Source: Phycisphaerae bacterium (GTDB lineage: Bacteria; Planctomycetota; Phycisphaerae; Tepidisphaerales; Tepidisphaeraceae). From it: a DNA stretch of 11,508 bases. Position numbers and translations under genes: made by a program. The stretch covers positions 1 through 11,508 of the forward strand of contig JACMJD010000194.1 of the NCBI GenBank assembly GCA_014380825.1, given 5' to 3'. Below the pieces are notes generated by a model that searched no databases, was not told the DNA's origin, and was given only the letters and a program-made list of their open reading frames with translations. Shown one piece after another: positions 5,597 to 11,508 of the stretch (position 1 is the stretch's first letter; each line of letters opens with the position of its first letter).

Positions 5597-6718
5597 CAGG
5601 CGGACCTCTGACCTCTCGCTCTTGATCGCCGACGCGAGAAAGAGCGCTGGTCCTTTCGCGTTTGGTTCCGGCGGCAGGCCGGTGAGGGTGGGTGCGTCGA
5701 GGCCGGCCGACGTGAGCAGGTTCTTCATCGCGGCTTCGCTGAAGCCGGCGTGGAGTTGGCCGAGCTCGCGGCGGAAGTCGTCGCGGTCGTGCGGGAGCAG
5801 GTCGACGATGATCGCGCGGCCGCCGGGTTTCAGGATGCGCGACATCTCGCGCACGACGACCTCCGGGTCGGGAACGTACGTAAGCGCGAGCAGCAGCAAC
5901 GCGGCGTCGACGCTGGCGTCGTCAATCGGTAGCGTTTGGAGATCGCCGCGACGGAGATCGACGCGGGGTTGCTCGGAGTTGCGCTGACCGGCGCGGGGAG
6001 GATTCGCTCGCACTTGGTCGGTCTGCGATTGATCGGTCCGCGACTGATCGGTCTTCGATGGATCGGTCTTCGATGGATCGGGGCCTCGGTGATCAAGCTT
6101 CGCGATGTCTGCGCTGGTGAAAGCCGCAAGCCGTTTCTTCGCGGCCTTGAGCATCGCGGGGCTGTTGTCGACACCGATGATTTGGCGCACGTGCGGTGCG
6201 AGTTGTTCGATGGTCGCGCCGGTGCCGCAGCCTAAGTCCGCGACGATCATGTCGCGCGGCAGCAGCGCGAGCATCGCGGAAACTGAGAACGATTCGCCAT
6301 ACAGCTCGCGGCGGAGATGATCCCACTGGGCCGCGGCACCGGCGAAGAATTCCTGGCTGTCGATCTCGCGTTCGCGCAGGCGGCGCTGCAATCGCAGCTC
6401 ATCCTGCTTCAGCGTGGCCCAGTTTTGCGTCTGCTCGCGCGCCAGCAGCCAGAGCTTGCGGGCGGCAGGGTCCAGCTCGTCGAGGATCGTTCGATAAAGA
6501 TGCGTCGTGGCCAGTCTTCGCGAGCGCACCCACTTCTGGTCCGACAATACTTTCAGGTGCCGGCTGACGGTGGATTGTGGGAGCTGCAGGATATCGCACA
6601 ACTCGACGACGCCAAGCTCTTGTCGCTCCAATAGATGCAGCAGGCGCAGACGGGTTTCGTCGGCGAGGCTGTCCATCCAACTGAGCAATGAAGCGGGCTG
6701 GCCGGTCGATCTGTTCAT
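5591..6718 (-). CDS. ArsR-type HTH fused to SAM-dependent methyltransferase; SahR-like regulator
   Basis: A 375-residue two-domain protein. Residues about 10-80 form an ArsR winged helix: DSLADETRLRLLHLLERQEL, then LPQSTVSRHLKVLSDQKWV as the recognition helix. Residues about 150-345 form a class I methyltransferase fold: VADLGCGTGATIEQLAP (motif I), GVDNSPAML (motif II), RILKPGGRAIIVDLLPHD. ArsR proteins of this layout are known or predicted to sense SAH/SAM and regulate methyl-cycle genes (SahR). The shared operator with ahcY supports that role here. I chose ATG 6718-6716: the upstream extension is low-complexity Arg-rich sequence, and the promoter TTGACA at 6763-6758 lies inside it. Residues about 213-235 are a 5-residue repeat (DPSKT/DQSRT) inserted between motif II and the next strand. 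The C-terminal residues come from a repeat element. Confidence 0.85.
   Translation of the reverse strand: MNRSTGQPASLLSWMDSLADETRLRLLHLLERQELGVVELCDILQLPQSTVSRHLKVLSDQKWVRSRRLATTHLYRTILDELDPAARKLWLLAREQTQNWATLKQDELRLQRRLREREIDSQEFFAGAAAQWDHLRRELYGESFSVSAMLALLPRDMIVADLGCGTGATIEQLAPHVRQIIGVDNSPAMLKAAKKRLAAFTSADIAKLDHRGPDPSKTDPSKTDQSRTDQSQTDQVRANPPRAGQRNSEQPRVDLRRGDLQTLPIDDASVDAALLLLALTYVPDPEVVVREMSRILKPGGRAIIVDLLPHDRDDFRRELGQLHAGFSEAAMKNLLTSAGLDAPTLTGLPPEPNAKGPALFLASAIKSERSEVRLP
6016..6075 (-). repeat. 15-bp minisatellite inside the methyltransferase domain
   Basis: Four consecutive 15-nt units run from 6016 to 6075. The last two, 6046-6060 and 6061-6075, are identical (GATCGGTCTTCGATG), and the first two differ at a few bases. 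Being a multiple of three, the array keeps the frame and encodes D-P/Q-S-x-T pentapeptides. A partial fifth unit follows at 6076. Confidence 0.8.
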
Positions 6719-6763
6719 CCGTATATCCGGATGAACTCTTACGATGCGATGCCGCGCTGTCAA
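6713..6763 (-). promoter_or_regulatory. Autoregulated promoter and operator of the ArsR-methyltransferase gene
   Basis: On the minus strand TTGACA (6763-6758) is followed after 16 bp by a weak -10, TAAGAG (6741-6736). Directly downstream is a perfect inverted repeat: GTTCATCCG (6713-6721), six bases, CGGATGAAC (6728-6736). It covers the expected transcription start and the ATG itself (6718-6716). A bound repressor would block both. The 15-mer TATATCCGGATGAAC (6722-6736) recurs in the ahcY promoter. Confidence 0.75.
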
Positions 6764-6942
6764 GCAAGAGCCGGCGAATGTTCGCGGACGACACGCCCGG
6801 CTCGCCGATGTGATGGATGGAATTGACGCAAAGGCGATCGCAAAAACCGGCGCACGTTTGGAGTTGCGATTGCGTCTTTGTCTGTACCGATTTCGATCGG
6901 CGCGACTACGATTAACCGGCGAACCACGAAGCGCGATACGCG

Positions 6943-8250
6943 ATGAACACACTGCACGTGAAATATCTTCTGGTCGGTGGTGGCCTGGCTTCCAGTGCGG
7001 CGGCGGAGGCGATCCGTCAGCATGATGCGCAGGGATCGATCCTGCTGGTCGCGCAGGAAAACAATCGCCCTTACCATCGGCCGGCGCTGAGTGGCGAGTA
7101 CATGCGTCGCGAGCGCTCGCGCGCCGATCTCACCACCTTCCCGCCCGGTTGGATGCAGGAGCATGACGTCGAGCTGCGCACTGGCCGGCGCGTTTCGCAC
7201 ATCGATACCAGCCGCGCGTGCGCGACGCTCGACAACGGCCAGGTCGTTTCGTTCGATCATGTGCTGCTCGCCACCGGCGCGAGCGCCAAGCCGTTGAAGA
7301 TTCCGGGCTCGGATCTGCCCAGCGTGTATTCGCTGCGAACGTTGGACGATGCCGACCGATTGCATCACGCGATCGACACCGCGTTGCGCGATGGCCATCG
7401 CCATCCGCGCGGCGTCGGACGCGGGCGCGTCGCGGTCATCGGCGCCGGATTGCTCGGCTGCGAGCTGTCCGCATCACTTTCGCACCTGGGCCTGCACGTC
7501 GATCTGATTGTCAGCCAGCCACATCCGTGGGCTCGATTTGCCGGCGAAACCACCGGCGCGTTCCTGACGCGTCATCTGCAAAATCATGGCGTCGACGTGC
7601 ATTGCGGACATCGCGCCGAAAAACTCGAAGGCGATGGCCGGGCACAACGCGTCGTGCTCGGCAGTGATGCAGGAGGGGGCGGCGAGACGATCGAGACCGA
7701 TCTGGTCGTCGCCGCGGTGGGCATCACGATCAACCGCGATGTTCTTCGCGACACACCGATCTCCGCCGAGACCGCGATTCTCGTCGATCAGCGTTGCCGC
7801 ACGAACGTGCCGAACATCTACGCCGCAGGCGATTGCGCGGCCATATTCGATCCCTTGTTCGGCAAACATCGCATCATCGATCACTGGGAAAACGCCCTGC
7901 TCACCGGCGCCATCGCCGGCGCCAACATGGCTGGCGCGAACGAGCGATACGATAACGTCAACCACTTCATGAGCGACCTCTTCGGCCTGCACGTCAACGT
8001 CTGGGGCGAACGCCGCTTCGTGCACCACCGCCTGGTTCGCGGAAACGCCGTGGATGCCGGCGGCGAAGGCAGCTTCGTAGAATTCGGCGTCGCCGCGGAT
8101 GGCCGCATCGCGCAGGTGATCAAAGTCGGCGCGGATGGCGAAGATTCAAGCGTGCTGAAGCAGTGCATCGCGAAGCGATTGCAGGTGAATGGGATCGAAG
8201 AGCAAATCAAAGACCCGGCGAAGTCGCTTGCGGAAAATGTGGGGCAGTGA
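6943..8250 (+). CDS. FAD-dependent NAD(P)H oxidoreductase, ferredoxin-reductase/AIF-like
   Basis: A 435-residue flavoprotein of the pyridine nucleotide-disulfide oxidoreductase superfamily, ferredoxin/rubredoxin reductase type. The N-terminal FAD dinucleotide site is YLLVGGGLASSAAAEAI (8-24). The middle of the FAD domain has LLATGASAKPLKIPGSDL. The NAD(P) site is VAVIGAGLLGCELSASLSHL (163-182), and the second FAD motif is NIYAAGDCA (291-299) followed by HWENAL. The enzyme is expected to pass electrons from NAD(P)H through FAD to a small redox partner. No active-site CxxC of the disulfide reductases is present, and no ferredoxin or Rieske gene is seen next door, so the partner is unknown. It is divergently oriented from the regulator gene, separated by 224 bp. 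No strong Shine-Dalgarno precedes the ATG. The 6764-6942 part of the gap shows nothing else recognisable. Confidence 0.85.
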   Translation: MNTLHVKYLLVGGGLASSAAAEAIRQHDAQGSILLVAQENNRPYHRPALSGEYMRRERSRADLTTFPPGWMQEHDVELRTGRRVSHIDTSRACATLDNGQVVSFDHVLLATGASAKPLKIPGSDLPSVYSLRTLDDADRLHHAIDTALRDGHRHPRGVGRGRVAVIGAGLLGCELSASLSHLGLHVDLIVSQPHPWARFAGETTGAFLTRHLQNHGVDVHCGHRAEKLEGDGRAQRVVLGSDAGGGGETIETDLVVAAVGITINRDVLRDTPISAETAILVDQRCRTNVPNIYAAGDCAAIFDPLFGKHRIIDHWENALLTGAIAGANMAGANERYDNVNHFMSDLFGLHVNVWGERRFVHHRLVRGNAVDAGGEGSFVEFGVAADGRIAQVIKVGADGEDSSVLKQCIAKRLQVNGIEEQIKDPAKSLAENVGQ

Positions 8251-8293
8251 CGCTTCCGTCCTGAGGTGAGCTGATATCCTTAAAACCGATGAT

Positions 8294-8324
8294 CCACGAA
8301 TGAACACCAATGTTCGCGAATGAA
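8294..8324 (+). repeat. Short tandem 10-mer array (CACGAATGAA type)
   Basis: Three 10-nt units, CACGAATGAA, CACCAATGTT and CGCGAATGAA, run from 8295 to 8324. It looks like a single arm of the word-repeat elements found elsewhere in the window. It abuts and partly supplies the first codons of the zinc-ribbon remnant that follows. Confidence 0.45.
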
Positions 8325-8729
8325 ACACATGTCCTATTGGGGCCGCATCCACGTGACGTTCTACACCTACCAAAACGACGACTCTTTTCCGCGGCGCCTC
8401 CGAATGCAAGGATTCCTAACGAAGTCGTGGGATCGACCTCGACGTTCCTATGAGCAGGATCTGCGACCGCGCGACGATACAGAAGTGCCCGGGTCGAGTT
8501 CATTGCAATTCCGCCTACCGCACTGGCCTGTTGTGCTTGGTAGTTCCCTGTTACCCATTTACGCGCTCCGAAGTTGGCGCCGTCAGGTGCAGCACGACGC
8601 GTCGGCCTCTGCCCGACCTGCGGCTACGACCTGCGAGCCTCGCCGGATCGATGTCCGGAATGCGGGACGCAAACCAAACAAGATCAACCACGAAGTCACG
8701 AGAACACGAAGCGTCTCCCGATTCAGTGA
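8320..8729 (+). pseudogene. Frameshifted remnant of a planctomycete membrane/zinc-ribbon protein
   Basis: Two reading frames together spell a C-terminus known from many short planctomycete proteins: a hydrophobic segment followed by basic residues and a zinc ribbon. In the frame starting at 8320, [20 protein letters not shown] (about 8512-8574) is the membrane segment, followed by WRRQVQ. The next part, [15 protein letters not shown] and then SPDRCPECG (8595-8666), is in the -1 frame, and that frame is closed by TAG at 8541. A one-base loss near 8585-8595 explains both. The frame ends at TGA 8727-8729 after running into the left arm of an inverted repeat. The usual N-terminal membrane helix of such proteins is not seen; the start abuts a 10-mer repeat. 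The function of the intact family is not known to me. Confidence 0.65.
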
Positions 8730-8759
8730 ACCACTTCGTGCCTTCGTGACTTCGTGGTT
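8686..8759. repeat. Octamer-repeat inverted element (CACGAAGT type), copy 2
   Basis: Left arm 8686-8711 and right arm 8734-8759 are each 26 nt and pair at 23 of 26 positions. Each arm is a series of 8-nt words, CACGAAGT / CACGAAGG. It matches the element at 5468-5551 in word and period. The 3' end of the zinc-ribbon remnant lies in it. Confidence 0.75.
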
Positions 8760-8872
8760 CAAATTCTTTTCATCACGCAAACCGCAACCGCAGCTCCGCG
8801 GGTGAAGATTTGCCAACGCTGCTGGATTAGCATTCCCGGGCGTTTGAAATGCGGATCGGAGGCTCAGGCACG

Positions 8873-9436
8873 ATGGAACAAAGCACTGAGATCGCACCAC
8901 GGTTAATCGTCGTCACCGGCCGACCGGGATCCGGCAAGACGACACTCGCGCACGCGCTGGCGCGGGCGATTCGATGCCCGGCCATCTGTCGGGATGAGAT
9001 CAAAGAGGGATTCGTCAACACGATTGGTCCGCTCGCTCAGCTCTCGGATGACATCAACCGCAACGTCTACGACGTGTTCTTCGACACGATCACGTTGCTG
9101 CTGAGCCGCGGAATCACACTGGTCGCCGAGGCAGCGTTTCAACACAAAAACTGGGCGCCGAAGCTGGAGCCCCTGCGAGCGGTCGCGCGGATTCGGATTG
9201 TGATTTGCTCGATTGATCCACAAATCGCCCGCGCCCGCCACATCGAACGCGGCCTGGCCGATCCGCAGCGTGAACGATTTCATGACGATGCAGTCGTCCA
9301 GGCGGCACGGGAGGGACGCGCACTGCCGATTGATGTCTACGACCCGCCCCACTTGGATTTGCCTTCATTGACGGTGGATACTTCGCAGGGTTATCAGCCT
9401 TCGCTCGACCAGATCATTTCCTTCTCGCAGAGTTGA
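8873..9436 (+). CDS. P-loop AAA/kinase-like ATPase (AAA_33 type)
   Basis: A 187-residue single-domain P-loop protein. Walker A is GRPGSGKTT (16-24) right after a hydrophobic strand LIVVT. CRDEIKEGF (39-47) follows, a lid/substrate motif typical of small kinase-like AAA_33 proteins. A strand ending in EAAFQHKNW, and then ICSIDPQIARARHIERG with basic residues placed like an adenylate-kinase-type lid, complete the fold. The likely activity is phosphorylation of a small molecule or RNA end, but the substrate is unknown. I chose ATG 8873 because GGAGG lies ten bases upstream; the in-frame ATG at 8849 has no ribosome binding site. A bidirectional terminator follows at 9541-9582. It stands alone; no operon partner is visible. 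Confidence 0.75.
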   Translation: MEQSTEIAPRLIVVTGRPGSGKTTLAHALARAIRCPAICRDEIKEGFVNTIGPLAQLSDDINRNVYDVFFDTITLLLSRGITLVAEAAFQHKNWAPKLEPLRAVARIRIVICSIDPQIARARHIERGLADPQRERFHDDAVVQAAREGRALPIDVYDPPHLDLPSLTVDTSQGYQPSLDQIISFSQS

Positions 9437-9452
9437 GGTGGAAATCGATTGG

Positions 9453-9532
9453 AACCACAGATAACACAGATCAGAAAATCCAATTCTGCCTTATCTGTGT
9501 TTTTCTGTATTCATCTGCGGTTGACCTCTCTG
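9453..9532. repeat. Inverted element with 9-nt words (CACAGATAA type)
   Basis: The left arm (9453-9473) contains CACAGATAA and CACAGATCA. The right arm (9490-9532) contains TTATCTGTG and, near the end, TCATCTGCGG, the inverse words. Arms are imperfect and the centre is AT-rich. It lies directly after the kinase-like gene and before the terminator. Confidence 0.6.
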
Positions 9533-9540
9533 CAATTGGA

Positions 9541-9582
9541 AAAGAACAGGCGGACGAGTTGGACTCGTCCGCCTGGTTCTTT
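9541..9582. terminator. Bidirectional rho-independent terminator
   Basis: A perfect 12-bp stem (9548-9559 with 9563-9574) closes on the loop TGG. The stem extends through GAAC/GTTC with one bulged base. AAAG precedes it and CTTT follows, giving short A- and T-tracts on both sides. It separates the converging kinase-like gene and the lipoprotein gene and can serve both. Confidence 0.85.
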
Positions 9583-9616
9583 ACAAAACAAATCGTTTCG
9601 TGCCGCGTCGAGCGGC

Positions 9617-9820
9617 CTAGCGATTAATCTTCGTTTCAGTTTTCGTGCTCGTGTCGCCATCCGGTTCGCGGACGGTCGTGGTTTTCTTGTAGCTGCTGCT
9701 GCCGTCGCTGTCGCGAACCGACGTGCCGTCCGGATCCCCGACCTTGGCGGATGCTTCGCAGCCGACGATGGCCACACCGAACGCAAGCAACAGGACGCTG
9801 GCAAAAATACGCTTCAACAT
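9617..9820 (-). CDS. Small lipoprotein with repeated Asp-Gly/Thr motif
   Basis: A 67-residue predicted lipoprotein. MLKRIFASVLLLAFGVAIVG is a signal peptide, ending in the lipobox I-V-G-C with Cys21 as the lipidated residue. The mature part is only 47 residues, hydrophilic and rich in Asp, Ser, Thr and Lys. It contains two tandem 16-residue units: TSVRDSDGSSSYKKTT and TTVREPDGDTSTKTET. I chose ATG 9820-9818 because AAGGAG lies six bases upstream (9832-9827), the clearest ribosome binding site in the window; a longer frame upstream has no such support and would bury the signal peptide. Function unknown; it should sit in the cell envelope. The upstream gap 9833-9975 has only a short inverted repeat AACCGA-ACG-TCGGTT near 9868. 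Confidence 0.75.
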   Translation of the reverse strand: MLKRIFASVLLLAFGVAIVGCEASAKVGDPDGTSVRDSDGSSSYKKTTTVREPDGDTSTKTETKINR

Positions 9821-9975
9821 GATGTTCTCCTTACGCGAAAATGCGTTGAGCAAACGCGTCGTCGGCGAACCGAACGTCGGTTGCCAGCGCGTGCGAGACC
9901 TTCCACAAAGGCAATGCCAAAGCCGAAAAACGTGAGACATGGCATGAATGTGTGAAAATGCGCAGAACCGGACGC

Positions 9976-11307
9976 TCAGGCTCGCGTCGAAGTGTCGTCA
10001 ATTCGCCGTTCTGTCGTGGCCGGATCAGCTTCCGCTGCCAGTGTGTCGGCCTGAAGGTATCGAGCGCCCCAAAGCCACAGCGCGCCCGCGAGTGCCATCA
10101 CGGCGGCGACGACGAAGAATGCCACGTTCCAGGAAAATGTTCCCGCCGTCGCGCCCAGGAGCGAAGGTGAGATCGCATCGCCCAACGTGTGAATCACGAG
10201 GATGTTCAGGGCGAACGCCGTCGCGCGCATCGACGGGTGAGTGACGTTTGCGATCGCCGTGTTACTTGGCCCGGTATTGAAGAATAGCCAGAACACTGCC
10301 GCGAACGCTGCAATCCAAGCGAATGGAAATGGGAGGTAAAGCATCAGGATGACGCACGGCGCGGCGATGAGAATTCCGATCGCCGAGACGATAAAGTACG
10401 CCCCGCCAATACCGCGATTGCGCAGTCGATCGCCGGCGATCCCGCCGAGCAATGTTGCGAAGAGCCCCGCCACCGCCGTGATCGCGCCGAACCAGATTTT
10501 GCTCGAGGCCGGTAAACCGCGGACTTCGGTGAGGTATCGCGGCATCCAAAACGAGATCCCGCCGATTGCGAAAGTCATGGCGGTCATCGCGGCGGTATTC
10601 AGCAGGAATGAACGGATGCGAAACAGCGCGACGTAATCCTTGAACGTAACCTTGGTCTTGGGCGCATCGGAGTTCACATTCGTATGACGCCGCGGATCTC
10701 TGCGCATCAAGCAGAGAATGCCGAGCACGATTCCCGGCGGAACGACCGCGTAGAAGGCCCATCGCCAACCCAACCACGAACCGATCGCTGCGCCAAGGCC
10801 GAAGCCGATCGCGCTGCCAACCGGGATCGCCATATAGAACCACGCGAGCACGCTTCCGCGACGGTTGACAGGATAGAGATCGGCAATAATCGTCGGCGCC
10901 GCGGGCCCGTACGCGGCTTCCCCGATCCCGACGAACATGCGCGTGACCATGAGAATGCCGAACGTGTTGGCGAGGCCCGATCCACCGCTCGCGAGGCTCC
11001 AGACGATCACACCCACGCCCACGAGCAGCCAGCGCGATATCCGGTCGGCCAACCACCCGAAAATCGGCGCGGTGATCATGTACGAGACGAGAAATGCCGT
11101 CGCCAGCGAACCCATTTTCGCGAGCGTCGCGGCTGAATCCGGCTCGTTCGGAAAGAACGATTTCGCGATGTCCGGTTCAACCGCAGCGAGCACGTAGCGG
11201 TCGACATAATTGAACAAGTTGATCGATAGCAACAGCGCGACCGCGGAGCGCGCGCCTTTGGCCGCATCGGTGCGTGGTTGATCGTCGATGACTGCTGCGG
11301 GTTGCAT
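9976..11307 (-). CDS. MFS transporter, Spinster (Spns)-like
   Basis: A 443-residue, 12-helix major facilitator. The first helix reads LLLSINLFNYVDRYVLAAVEPDIA (22-45 region), the Asn-Tyr-x-Asp-Arg pattern of Spinster-type transporters. The loop motif GWLADRISRW (84-93) is MFS motif A. RMFVGIGEAAYGPAAP (about 122-137) is the conserved helix-4 segment with its Arg and Glu. A charged central loop around RRDPRRHTNVNSDAPKTK separates the two six-helix halves. The C-terminal tail is hydrophilic. Substrate cannot be inferred; Spns proteins move lipids such as lysophospholipids in animals, and bacterial members are largely uncharacterised. TATATT (11322-11317) lies nine bases before the ATG with no Shine-Dalgarno, suggesting a short or absent leader. 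No neighbouring gene hints at its role. Confidence 0.85.
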   Translation of the reverse strand: MQPAAVIDDQPRTDAAKGARSAVALLLSINLFNYVDRYVLAAVEPDIAKSFFPNEPDSAATLAKMGSLATAFLVSYMITAPIFGWLADRISRWLLVGVGVIVWSLASGGSGLANTFGILMVTRMFVGIGEAAYGPAAPTIIADLYPVNRRGSVLAWFYMAIPVGSAIGFGLGAAIGSWLGWRWAFYAVVPPGIVLGILCLMRRDPRRHTNVNSDAPKTKVTFKDYVALFRIRSFLLNTAAMTAMTFAIGGISFWMPRYLTEVRGLPASSKIWFGAITAVAGLFATLLGGIAGDRLRNRGIGGAYFIVSAIGILIAAPCVILMLYLPFPFAWIAAFAAVFWLFFNTGPSNTAIANVTHPSMRATAFALNILVIHTLGDAISPSLLGATAGTFSWNVAFFVVAAVMALAGALWLWGARYLQADTLAAEADPATTERRIDDTSTRA

Positions 11308-11336
11308 GTGGTGCGAAATATACGCGAGATGTGAAT

Positions 11337-11402
11337 CCGCCGCTTGCGGCGTCGCAGATCGAGAATCGTCAATCGCTCAAACTGCGAAGCCGCAAGCGGC
11401 GG
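11337..11402. repeat. 21-bp inverted repeat with 24-nt centre
   Basis: The arms at 11337-11357 and 11382-11402 pair at 20 of 21 positions. Each arm also contains a smaller palindrome (CCGCTTGCGG type). It lies upstream of the MFS gene and directly beside the T-tract of the terminator of the next gene. A CCGCTTGCGGC-based palindrome is a repeat type I associate with Planctomycetota genomes. Confidence 0.65.
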
Positions 11403-11438
11403 TAAAATAACAACCCTCGATCTTTCGACCGAGGGTTG
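11402..11438 (-). terminator. Rho-independent terminator of the right-edge gene
   Basis: On the minus strand a 9-bp stem CAACCCTCG/CGAGGGTTG (11438-11430 and 11419-11411) with a 10-nt loop is followed by TTATTTTAC (11410-11402). It lies eight bases after the stop codon of the partial gene entering from the right. Confidence 0.8.
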
Positions 11439-11445
11439 CTGGGGT

Positions 11446-11508
11446 TCACTTCTGTTTCGATGCGACGATGCGATTATCGTCCCAGACTATCTTCCAAGTA
11501 ACGCCAGC
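11446..11508 (-). CDS. C-terminal end of an unidentified protein (partial)
   Basis: The minus strand is open from the window edge for 20 codons, reading AGVTWKIVWDD then NRIVASKQK, and ends in TGA at 11448-11446. A clean terminator follows within eight bases, which is the main reason to believe it is the end of a real gene. Too little is present to name a family. Confidence 0.5.
   Translation of the reverse strand, partial: AGVTWKIVWDDNRIVASKQK

Noticed and set aside
6719..6952. Longer start for the ArsR-methyltransferase gene
   Set aside because: The extension is low-complexity Arg/Ser sequence and would cover the promoter and operator; the HTH family starts after the ATG at 6718.
7091..8028. 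Open frames in other phases over the FAD oxidoreductase
   Set aside because: All overlap a complete flavoprotein with every expected motif and have biased Arg/Ser/Ala composition typical of shadow frames.
8849..8872. Earlier ATG for the kinase-like gene
   Set aside because: It has no ribosome binding site, whereas the ATG at 8873 follows GGAGG at a usable distance.

Overview
The window looks like a GC-rich chromosomal segment from a member of the Planctomycetota. The main clue is the motif [19 protein letters not shown] at 8610-8666, a zinc-ribbon signature I know from many short planctomycete proteins. The many intergenic hairpins built from short repeated words fit the same group. The taxonomic call rests on recognition, not on a database search.

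Left edge (1-590): the N-terminal 80 residues of S-adenosylhomocysteine hydrolase (ahcY, minus strand), abruptly broken near base 60. Upstream of it are a good promoter, a candidate operator and a heptad-repeat inverted element. Region 590-3895 is defence and toxin-antitoxin territory. It holds a VapBC pair (plus), an AIPR-family abortive-infection protein that lacks the family's central core (plus, noticeably more AT-rich than its surroundings), and a MntA-HepT (nucleotidyltransferase/HEPN) pair (minus). Region 3906-5417 (minus) encodes an unrecognised 503-residue protein with a zinc ribbon and a LuxR-like helix-turn-helix. Two repeat elements sit in frame inside this gene.

Region 5591-6763 (minus) encodes an ArsR-type helix-turn-helix fused to a SAM-dependent methyltransferase domain. 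Its start codon lies inside a perfect 9-bp inverted repeat, and a 15-bp part of that site recurs exactly in the ahcY promoter 6.2 kb away. The simplest reading is a SahR-like regulator of the methyl cycle that controls itself and ahcY, with the toxin/defence genes lying between the two. Region 6943-8250 (plus) encodes an FAD/NAD(P) ferredoxin-reductase-type enzyme. Region 8320-8729 is a frameshifted remnant of the planctomycete zinc-ribbon family. Then come a P-loop kinase-like ATPase (plus), a bidirectional terminator, a 67-residue lipoprotein (minus), a Spinster-like MFS transporter (minus), and the last 20 codons of another minus-strand gene with its own terminator.

Two themes run through the window. 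One is a set of inverted elements whose arms are short tandem arrays of 7-, 8-, 9- or 10-nt words, two of the insertions being inside a coding region. The other is a set of -10-like hexamers placed only 6-9 nt before start codons, suggesting leaderless or nearly leaderless transcripts.
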